A stretch of DNA of 19,723 nt, taken from contig DGXM01000194.1 of assembly GCA_002396325.1 (NCBI GenBank), positions 1-19,723 on the forward strand, given 5' to 3'. Position 1 is the stretch's first letter, and each line of letters opens with the position of its first letter. Position numbers and translations under genes: made by a program. The notes beneath the pieces were generated by a model. That model was not told where the DNA came from and did not search any database. It worked only from the letters and a program-made list of their open reading frames with translations. This DNA is from Treponema sp. UBA4232. GTDB taxonomy: Bacteria; Spirochaetota; Spirochaetia; Treponematales; Treponemataceae. Of this stretch, positions 1-4,937 are shown in pieces.

Positions 1-147
1 ACTTGCCCTCTACGCCCGATTGAAAGGGCCGCTTTAGCGGTTCGACGCATAGCGGCGAATGGAGGTAGCGAAGCGTACGGAACCCCGGAAAGCGGGAGAC
101 GCGGTGGATTGCGCAAGCCGCTGAATTATGCCTGCCGTCCAAGGCTC
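1..147. other. GC-rich, hairpin-rich intergenic element
   Basis: This stretch is visibly richer in GC than the rest of the window and is packed with short inverted repeats: CCGCT/AGCGG (29-33 with 36-40), GCCGC/GCGGC (28-32 with 52-56), CCCG/CGGG (84-87 with 93-96) and GCGG/CCGC (101-104 with 118-121). It also holds GCGAAGC at 68-74, a sequence known to form an unusually stable mini-hairpin. One + frame is open across it, but its translation is arginine/glycine-rich, resembles no family I know, and continues as an out-of-frame shadow of the next gene. I read it as a structured intergenic repeat-like element or a truncated structured RNA. Its left end may lie outside the window, and dispersal in the genome cannot be shown here. 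Confidence 0.4.
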
Positions 148-171
148 CCTTCATTTTTTTCAAAACTGTGC

Positions 172-177
172 TATAAT
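172..177 (+). promoter_or_regulatory. Extended -10 promoter of the FliK-like gene; predicted leaderless start
   Basis: TATAAT is preceded by TGC, giving the extended -10 motif TGnTATAAT at 169-177. No good -35 is present; a T7 run (154-160) lies in the spacer. Only 7 nt separate the hexamer from the ATG at 185, so transcription should start at or next to the A of the start codon. No ribosome binding site could fit between the promoter and the ATG. Confidence 0.6.
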
Positions 178-184
178 TGCTCTT

Positions 185-1246
185 ATGGATTTTTCGGAAA
201 TCGGCAGACTTCAGGAGTTTCAATTTCTTTCGCAGCAGACGGGCGCTCCCATAAAAGACGGCGACACTGTTTTTGTAAGGATTCTTTCGACCCAGGGAGA
301 CGGGACTGTGCAGGCTTCAATGCGGGGGAAGATTTTTACGGCGAAAACCGAGTTCACATCCGAGCCGGGAAGCACATTCAATGCGAGAGTCCACATTTCA
401 GGCGACGGGAAAATCACTTTGGAGCGGCTTCCGTTTCATGCGGATTCAACGAATCATCAGGCAGGCAGCCTTCTTTCAATGCTTCTTGCCGAGGGACTTC
501 CCGCCGACGACGTGATGGTGCGCATTTTGCAATTCGTGCAGCAGACAGGACTCCGCGCCGACAAGTCGATTATGATGAAAGCCAGACGCATTTCGCAGCG
601 CTTTCCCGGAAAAGAAAAACAGGCCGCTGAAATTGCCGCACTTCTTCTTGAAAAGGGGATAGATGCTCCAGACGAAAAGATTCAGGAAATTTTAAATCTG
701 ATGGAAAACGGGGATTTCGGACATTCCTCGGGCTGGGAGCAGAATCCGCGGGGAGATGAAGATGAAAAAGAGCATGGAAGCAGAGGAAAAGACGGGGAAA
801 ACTTCCTTGACATTCTTTTTTGCGAAAAGATTCCTGATAAAACAGGCCTTCTCACGCTGATGAACCACGTTTCCACGGGACGCATGCACTGGATTATCCT
901 GCCATACCGGTGGGATTCTCCTAACGGCCTTGGTTCCGGCATAATCCGCATTTTGATTGACACGGAGGCCCGGTCCACCGAAAAAGTTGAAATAAATTGC
1001 AAAATTAACTCGACAAATTATTTTTTTGTGTTATACTGTAATAAGAGCAAGGAGAAGGAAGTACGGTTCTTTACATTACCGCCGCTTTTGCCTTCAGCAG
1101 CTAAAGCAGAAGAATTGCGGCTTGGAGGTTTCCTGAGTTCCGGCATGAGCTCAGAACCTGTGACTGTAACCTATTCCGACTCTGCTTGTTCAGACGGCCT
1201 GTGTACGGTTCGGGAAATGCCCGTGACTATAGAAGAAAATGTATGA
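185..1246 (+). CDS. FliK-like flagellar hook-length-control-type protein (YlqG-like)
   Basis: Predicted protein of 353 residues. The N-terminal ~90 residues look like a small beta-rich domain (DGDTVFVRIL, RGKIFTAKTEF, FNARVHISGDGKITLERL). The C-terminal part (WIILPYRWDSPNGLGSGIIR and onward) resembles the FliK C-terminal domain, which contacts the FlhB cytoplasmic domain during the export-specificity switch. The next gene encodes exactly such an FlhB tail domain, overlapping by ATGA, which supports this reading; Bacillus ylqG-ylqH is a comparable pair. The start at 185 is chosen because TATAAT ends at 177. An upstream in-frame ATG at 128 would lie before the promoter and has no Shine-Dalgarno. 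The family call is moderate because FliK proteins diverge strongly; the reading frame itself is secure. Confidence 0.65.
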   Translation: MDFSEIGRLQEFQFLSQQTGAPIKDGDTVFVRILSTQGDGTVQASMRGKIFTAKTEFTSEPGSTFNARVHISGDGKITLERLPFHADSTNHQAGSLLSMLLAEGLPADDVMVRILQFVQQTGLRADKSIMMKARRISQRFPGKEKQAAEIAALLLEKGIDAPDEKIQEILNLMENGDFGHSSGWEQNPRGDEDEKEHGSRGKDGENFLDILFCEKIPDKTGLLTLMNHVSTGRMHWIILPYRWDSPNGLGSGIIRILIDTEARSTEKVEINCKINSTNYFFVLYCNKSKEKEVRFFTLPPLLPSAAKAEELRLGGFLSSGMSSEPVTVTYSDSACSDGLCTVREMPVTIEENV

Positions 1247-1512
1247 CTGAACTTAAAAATCTGGCTGCCGTGGCCTTGAGATACCCCGAAAATTCTGTAG
1301 CCCCGATGATTGCTGCGAAAGAACGCGGATTTCTGGCTAAACGTATGATTGAAATTGCCGAAGAAAACGACATTCCCGTTGTGGAAGACGATATTTTGGA
1401 AAACATTCTGTCAATTCAGGATGTGGGACAGTGCGTGCCTGAAGAAACCTGGTTTGCAGTGGCCGGTATATTTGCATTTATAAAGACTTTGGAGAGCAAC
1501 AAATGCCATTGA
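1243..1512 (+). CDS. Stand-alone FlhB cytoplasmic C-terminal domain protein (FlhX/YlqH-like)
   Basis: Eighty-nine residues that align by eye with FlhB after its NPTH autocleavage site: LAAVALRYPENSVAPMIAAK, then FLAKRMIEIAEENDIPVVED and VGQCVPEETWFAVAGIFAFI, matching the FlhB pattern of AVALKYD...APxVxAKG...A..IREIA.E..IPIVE...LA..L...VEIGQ.IP...Y.AVA.VLAYI. There is no membrane part and no NPTH motif, so the protein corresponds to the already-cleaved FlhB-CC fragment. Known stand-alone homologues can partly replace this fragment in flagellar export. Its ATG shares four bases (ATGA) with the upstream stop, so it is translationally coupled to the FliK-like gene. A probable role is export switching; the partner relation is inferred from context. 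Confidence 0.85.
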   Translation: MTELKNLAAVALRYPENSVAPMIAAKERGFLAKRMIEIAEENDIPVVEDDILENILSIQDVGQCVPEETWFAVAGIFAFIKTLESNKCH

Positions 1513-1784
1513 ATAGAATAAAATGCGAGGAAATCGCGGAAGGAGTGAGTTTTTCCGCACCAGTCTTTTTTGAAGACGGTAAAAATATGTTTCTGGCTGC
1601 AAATCATCCGGTAAAAAAATATCACCTTTCTGCGCTTAAAAGATGGAATGTGCCGTTCCTGGTGACCGCAGGCAAAAAAAATCCGGAAGGAATCATCCCG
1701 AAAAAAGACGCAAATGCAATGGAAGAGATTTCCGTCGATGAATTCGACTCGCTTGAAGAGATTGAAGAGGTAGAGGAAGTCTGA
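1503..1784 (+). CDS. Small protein resembling the DUF3391 domain of HD-GYP proteins, acidic tail
   Basis: Ninety-three residues. The first ~55 (IKCEEIAEGVSFSAPVFFED, then HPVKKYHLSALKRWNVPFLV) follow the pattern of the DUF3391-type domain found ahead of HD-GYP phosphodiesterases: a strand, 'L..GM.....V...DG..L...G..L....L..L...G...V.V'. No HD-GYP domain follows; the protein ends in an acidic tail (EEISVDEFDSLEEIEEVEEV). The ATG is inside the last codons of the FlhB-tail gene, with GGAGAG at 1491-1496 placed 6 nt ahead, so it belongs to the same operon. The function is unknown. A role connected with motility or cyclic-di-GMP is only a guess from the domain resemblance and position. Confidence 0.7.
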   Translation: MPLNRIKCEEIAEGVSFSAPVFFEDGKNMFLAANHPVKKYHLSALKRWNVPFLVTAGKKNPEGIIPKKDANAMEEISVDEFDSLEEIEEVEEV

Positions 1785-1786
1785 TT
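1773..1786 (+). promoter_or_regulatory. Ribosome binding site and ATT start of yraN
   Basis: GAGGAAG at 1773-1779 is the only ribosome-binding-like sequence ahead of the YraN frame. Its GAGG core lies 7 nt from ATT (1784-1786) and 4 nt from CTG (1781-1783). ATT therefore has the usual spacing, and its first base is the last base of the upstream TGA stop. The frame is closed by a stop at 1763-1765, and no ATG, GTG or TTG occurs in frame before 1958, well inside the conserved domain. Confidence 0.6.
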
Positions 1787-2161
1787 TCCGCCGAAACACA
1801 GGCTCTTTCCACCAGGGAAAAAGGCATATCAGGGGAAGACAGGGCCGCCGCATATCTTCTGAAAAACGGATACTCAATAGTCGAAAGAAATTTCCGCATA
1901 CGGGAAGGTGAGATAGACATTATCGCCGAAAAAGGAGATCTGCTCGTCTTTGCGGAAGTGAAGGCATTGCCCCACGGAAATGCGGAAATACTTGCACATG
2001 AACTTGGAATACGCAAACAGCAAAAGATAATCAAAACAGCTAAATGTTACTTGGAAAAATATCGACAATATAAATGCAGGGCAATCAGATTTGATGTTCT
2101 TGCAATAGATGTTCCGGGACTGGAGCCGGTTCACCACATTGAAAACGCTTTTTCGGAGTAA
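1784..2161 (+). CDS. yraN: YraN family (UPF0102) nuclease-fold protein, non-canonical start
   Basis: About 125 residues from the ATT at 1784. The protein has the full YraN signature: GEDRAAAYLLKNGYSIVERN, then FRIREGEIDIIAEKGDLLVF and AEVK. This is the PD-(D/E)xK-type core with E and D of GEID and the E-K of EVK as predicted catalytic residues. The usual K-T/S-R after EVK is replaced by KAL. The C-terminal part (ILAHELGIRKQQKIIKTAKC) matches the helix that follows in the family. YraN is thought to act on DNA structures or in recombination, but its substrate is not established. It is commonly found near rnhB and ribosomal or flagellar genes. Confidence is high for the family; the exact start is inferred from the absence of ATG, GTG or TTG and from Shine-Dalgarno spacing. 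Confidence 0.85.
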   Translation: MSAETQALSTREKGISGEDRAAAYLLKNGYSIVERNFRIREGEIDIIAEKGDLLVFAEVKALPHGNAEILAHELGIRKQQKIIKTAKCYLEKYRQYKCRAIRFDVLAIDVPGLEPVHHIENAFSE

Positions 2162-2168
2162 ATTCAGT

Positions 2169-2348
2169 ATGCCGGTTTCTAGAAAAACCTTATCCCAAAC
2201 AACCGTTAGCCCACGTATAAGGGACCTGCAGAAAAAAATCCAAGACTCTAGCTATGTAGATTACGCCGTGGAAAGAATTGCACTCATTGTAAGCCGCCAG
2301 ATTGTGGAAAAACACAATTCTGGACGCACCCCCGAAAAAACTTACTGA
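2169..2348 (+). CDS. Small conserved-looking protein of unknown function (59 aa)
   Basis: Fifty-nine residues, starting eight bases after the yraN stop with GGAG at 2155-2158 as a ribosome binding site (10 nt gap). The middle (RIRDLQKKIQDSSYVDYAVE, RIALIVSRQIVEK) is a charged amphipathic helix or helical pair, with no signal peptide or membrane segment. I do not recognise a family. The same frame extends upstream to 2109 inside yraN, but that part is out of frame with the conserved YraN and is not likely to be translated. It is probably the last gene of the operon, and it ends 34 bases from the stop of the convergent gene. No clear intrinsic terminator lies between them. Confidence 0.6.
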   Translation: MPVSRKTLSQTTVSPRIRDLQKKIQDSSYVDYAVERIALIVSRQIVEKHNSGRTPEKTY

Positions 2349-2382
2349 GCGCAAAATGTCTCTGGTTCAGTCTTCCGGGGAC

Positions 2383-2868
2383 TCATCTTACGTGAGAAAA
2401 AAGTTCCGCCATATCGTTGCGCCACACGGGTTTTTCGTTTCTGTCTTCCCATTCGATTATCTTTTTTATTGAAAAAGTGCGCACATCCCTGATATTGGGA
2501 TAATTGAGAACTGCAAAACGTCCCTGACCGATGTAGGCGATTTTGTCGCCGTCGTCAAGTTTTTCGCTGGAAGAAAGCTGCTCCATTGCACACTCGAAGT
2601 GAATCGGATCCCCTCCCCCGCGTTCCTGCATTGCACTCGCAAGATCTGTTATGGGTTTTCCGCAAAGGGCGCAGACAGGCTGATTTTCCGCTTTGAATGT
2701 ACGGATTGCGGCTTCCTCCTCATGAATCTGTTCGAGAGAAACAACAGGGGTCGGCTTGAAATTCTGACGACGGCCTTTATTGTTTTCATCCCGCCGCCTG
2801 CCTTGAGAATTGTTTTGAGAAGATTGATTTGATGTATTTCTTTTTTTTGAGCGTCTGTCTCTGTTCAT
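2383..2868 (-). CDS. Zinc-finger-like protein with basic, low-complexity N-terminus
   Basis: Predicted protein of 161 residues. Residues 1-40 are rich in R, K, N, S and Q (RRSKKRNTSNQSSQNNSQGR), as in disordered nucleic-acid-binding tails. The centre has C-x2-C (CALCGKPI) followed about 25 residues later by H-x2-C (IHFEC), a plausible single zinc site of treble-clef or LIM-half type. The C-terminal part (KIAYIGQGRFAVLNY, IIEWEDRNEKPVWR) looks like a compact domain. I do not know a named function; RNA binding is a guess. The start is the ATG at 2868, because TATACT lies 7 nt upstream and no Shine-Dalgarno exists. An A8 run falls at codons 7-10 (2841-2848). Confidence 0.8.
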   Translation of the reverse strand: MNRDRRSKKRNTSNQSSQNNSQGRRRDENNKGRRQNFKPTPVVSLEQIHEEEAAIRTFKAENQPVCALCGKPITDLASAMQERGGGDPIHFECAMEQLSSSEKLDDGDKIAYIGQGRFAVLNYPNIRDVRTFSIKKIIEWEDRNEKPVWRNDMAELFSHVR

Positions 2869-2875
2869 AAGCCCA

Positions 2876-2881
2876 AGTATA
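2876..2881 (-). promoter_or_regulatory. -10 promoter of the zinc-finger gene; predicted leaderless start
   Basis: On the minus strand the order is TGCGC, TATACT, 7 nt, ATG. The spacing and several flanking bases match those at 172-187, where TGTGC, TATAAT and 7 nt precede an ATG. No convincing -35 and no ribosome binding site are present. Transcription should begin within one base of the start codon. Confidence 0.6.
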
Positions 2882-2932
2882 GCGCAAAACAGAGGATTAT
2901 TCTAGTGGGATTTCAATGCAAGTGAAAAGCCG

Positions 2933-4030
2933 TCATTCCACGGGGTAACAATCGAAACCCGCAGCCCTGATTTTCTTTCCCATCGTGAAGTCTTCGTTTT
3001 CATCAACCACGACAATATAGTACGTTGTGCCGGAAGCCCTTGTTTCCGTGAAATAATACGCATTGAAGCCTTTTGCCTTGGCGCTGTTAATGAGGGCCTC
3101 CGCATTGGACCTGCTTCTGAAAAGTCCCAGCTGCTGCCTTGAAAGCTTCGGTGCAGAGCCGGAAGGAGCCTTTGGTGCGGTTTCAACAACTGTGGGGGTC
3201 GATGAGGAGTCAGTCTGCGACGGTTTTGAAGTTTGAGCGGGCTGAGAGCTTTGAGATGTCTGAGTCGAAGACTTCGGTGCGGAAGATGTTACGGAAGGCT
3301 TTTCCACCTGAAGCGGAGAACTGTAAATGGCTCTGGGAACAAAATACCAGAACGGCGCACTCATAATCTGAGCGTTTCCTGTGGCGATGGCATATTCAGG
3401 ACTATGCGGATAATCCTTTCTGAGCGACTCAACATAGGATTTTTCATTTGTCACATACCAAAGAGTCAGAAGGATTGCAGCCCTCACGGATTTCATTGAA
3501 TCTTCAGCGGCATAAACCTTCAGTTTTTTTACGGCATCCCCAGTCTCCGCATAAGTTGCGGCGCGGCACAAAGAACTCCACACCGAATACAAAGCCACTT
3601 CGGCACGAACCTTTTCATCGGAAGATTTGCTCACGGAACTTTTGAGATATGAGTCGGCAGTGGAATAGTCACCGCAATTCAAGCAGCAGCGGACGGCGTT
3701 TATAACCAAATCCTCATTGCTCACTTTGGGCATATTCGCGGCATCCCCGGCAGAAATTCCGGCTGCGGCAACATAAGAAGCACTTGCCTCCTTGTACTCT
3801 CCCACCATCTCTTGAAGGGAACCCAAAAAACAAAGAAGAGACCGTTTGTCGGCCAGAGTGGCACAGTCCTCAATCCTTGTGCGTATATATTTTATGCCGT
3901 CATGAACGGAACCAGACTCCATTGCGGATTTTTTTATGGCGGCCGCAGTGGAAGTGGCAAAAAGAGGAAGTGAAAAACATAAAATCAAAGCCCCAAGGCT
4001 CACCCGTTTGAATAGATTCATACATTTCAT
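2933..4030 (-). CDS. Secreted TPR-like protein with C-terminal SPOR domain
   Basis: Predicted protein of 365 residues. An N-terminal signal peptide (MNLFKRVSLGALILCFSLPL, then FATSTAAA) is followed by ~190 residues of helical, TPR-like repeats (KRSLLCFLGSLQEMVGEYKE; NAVRCCLNCGDYSTADSYLK). Next come a ~55-residue Ser/Thr/Pro/Gln-rich linker and a final ~70-residue SPOR domain (QLGLFRSRSNAEALINSAKA, TTYYIVVVDENEDF). SPOR domains bind denuded glycan strands of septal peptidoglycan, so a periplasmic, division- or wall-associated role is likely. The start at 4030 (or 4021) is preferred over the in-frame TTG at 4087, because the signal peptide begins there and GAGGGGA lies at 4043-4049 with a somewhat long 12-nt gap. 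The upstream LapA-like gene ends 53 bases earlier, in the same direction. Confidence 0.85.
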   Translation of the reverse strand: MKCMNLFKRVSLGALILCFSLPLFATSTAAAIKKSAMESGSVHDGIKYIRTRIEDCATLADKRSLLCFLGSLQEMVGEYKEASASYVAAAGISAGDAANMPKVSNEDLVINAVRCCLNCGDYSTADSYLKSSVSKSSDEKVRAEVALYSVWSSLCRAATYAETGDAVKKLKVYAAEDSMKSVRAAILLTLWYVTNEKSYVESLRKDYPHSPEYAIATGNAQIMSAPFWYFVPRAIYSSPLQVEKPSVTSSAPKSSTQTSQSSQPAQTSKPSQTDSSSTPTVVETAPKAPSGSAPKLSRQQLGLFRSRSNAEALINSAKAKGFNAYYFTETRASGTTYYIVVVDENEDFTMGKKIRAAGFDCYPVE

Positions 4031-4083
4031 TTTCGGAAAAAATCCCCTCAATCTGAAGGGGAAGTCACCGGGCAAAAATCGAT

Positions 4084-4383
4084 TCAAGGCTGATTTTGAT
4101 CGGATGAATATTCCGCGGCGGCAGGCAGAGTCTCCTTCCGCGGCTTTCTTTTCTTTGAAAGATTGACTTCAGCACCAGGCTTTTCGTTCCTGCGTGATTT
4201 TCCAAAAGTAAACGGAAGAGTCACAATCACCCCGGCAATGAAAGATGCCATCACCAGAGTCACCACCGGGAGATTTTCAAATTTATGAAAAAGCCACAGA
4301 TTGCAACGGTTGTCCAGATTGAATCCGGTAAAAGATGCCACAAACACAGCAAGAGCCAGCACGGCTATAAGTTTTACAGGCAT
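4084..4383 (-). CDS. LapA/DUF1049-like small membrane protein
   Basis: Ninety-nine residues with two hydrophobic helices (LIAVLALAVFVASFTGFNLD and LPVVTLVMASFIAGVIVTLP) separated by NRCNLWLFHKFEN. A strongly basic cytoplasmic tail follows (KSRRNEKPG, SKKRKPRKE). This is the layout of the LapA (lipopolysaccharide assembly protein A, DUF1049) domain: helix with a conserved N, short loop 'v.l.f....lpl', second helix with G. LapA proteins scaffold membrane proteins in envelope assembly; treponemes lack classical LPS, so the role here is open. GGAGA lies a few bases ahead of the ATG. It sits 25 bases downstream of the DtxR-family gene and is probably co-transcribed with it. Confidence 0.7.
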   Translation of the reverse strand: MPVKLIAVLALAVFVASFTGFNLDNRCNLWLFHKFENLPVVTLVMASFIAGVIVTLPFTFGKSRRNEKPGAEVNLSKKRKPRKETLPAAAEYSSDQNQP

Positions 4384-4408
4384 TACATTCTCCGCCTTTT
4401 ACATTTTT

Positions 4409-4843
4409 TCAAGGACAGCCCGCACTGCAGAACTCGGACTGAATAGTTGCCTTTTTACTACATTCGGCACAGGCATTCTTCTGCATCCAAGCCTTGATTC
4501 CAGCCTTCACATCATCATCAATGTCATGCTCAAGTCTACATGCATTTTCCTGGGCCTGTTCGAAGCCAATTCCTGCGATTTTCATAAGAAAATTCGTCAG
4601 AAGCACATGGCGGCTGAATATTTCATTCGCAGTGGTCAGACCTTTTTCAGTAAGCTCAAGATTACCTGAATTGGAGATTACAAGATATCCGTGTTCCACC
4701 AAAATGCCCATTGCCCGGCTCACGCTGGGTTTTGACACATTCAGGTGACGCGCCACATCAATAGAACGGACTTTTCCATTCTTTTTCTGTAGACGCAGAA
4801 TCGCCTCCAAGTAATCTTCTCCGGATTCGTGAATATCATTCAT
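4409..4843 (-). CDS. DtxR/MntR family metal-dependent transcriptional regulator
   Basis: 144 residues. The N-terminal winged helix is typical (ESGEDYLEAILRLQKKNGKV; ARHLNVSKPSVSRAMGILVE), followed by the dimerisation/metal domain (FSRHVLLTNFL, ACRLEHDID). Aligned by eye, D10 and E13 match MntR D8 and E11, and H79 matches MntR H77. C102, E105 and H106 match DtxR numbering, so the site mixes MntR and DtxR features; the metal cannot be predicted safely. There is no FeoA-like SH3 domain. Instead a short Cys-rich tail carries C125-x2-C128-x10-C139-x3-C143. The start ATG follows AGGGGGGA. It lies 94 bases downstream of ilvB, beyond a terminator, so it has its own promoter, which I could not place. 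Confidence 0.9.
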   Translation of the reverse strand: MNDIHESGEDYLEAILRLQKKNGKVRSIDVARHLNVSKPSVSRAMGILVEHGYLVISNSGNLELTEKGLTTANEIFSRHVLLTNFLMKIAGIGFEQAQENACRLEHDIDDDVKAGIKAWMQKNACAECSKKATIQSEFCSAGCP

Positions 4844-4895
4844 ATTTCCCCCCTGAATGAATCACCGGAATCAGCCACAATCCCGGAACGCCTTT

Positions 4896-4930
4896 CAAAG
4901 AAAACGGAAGACCCTGCTACAGGCCTCCCG
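4896..4930 (-). terminator. Intrinsic terminator of ilvB
   Basis: Reading the minus strand just after the ilvB stop, CGGGAGGCCTG and CAGGGTCTTCCG pair around a TAG loop (11 pairs with G-U wobbles and one bulged base). The stem is followed by TTTTCTTTG. This is the clearest intrinsic terminator in the window and separates ilvB from the DtxR-family gene. Confidence 0.8.
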
Positions 4931-4937
4931 AAGCACA

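Noticed and set aside
109..630. Open frame of 173 residues on +, continuing open from base 1
   Set aside because: It overlaps the FliK-like gene in another frame, has no ribosome binding site and an Arg/Cys-rich composition typical of a shadow frame.
2349..2382. Terminator between the convergent genes
   Set aside because: Only 4-bp stems such as AGTC/GACT can be drawn and no T run follows on either strand.
2869..2932. Terminator hairpin after the SPOR gene (TTTCA/TGAAA)
   Set aside because: Five A/T-rich pairs and no T run behind it; the segment holds the promoter of the next gene instead.
4031..4087. TTG start at 4087 for the SPOR protein, overlapping the LapA stop
   Set aside because: It would add 19 residues before the signal peptide, leaving the hydrophobic segment far from the N-terminus.
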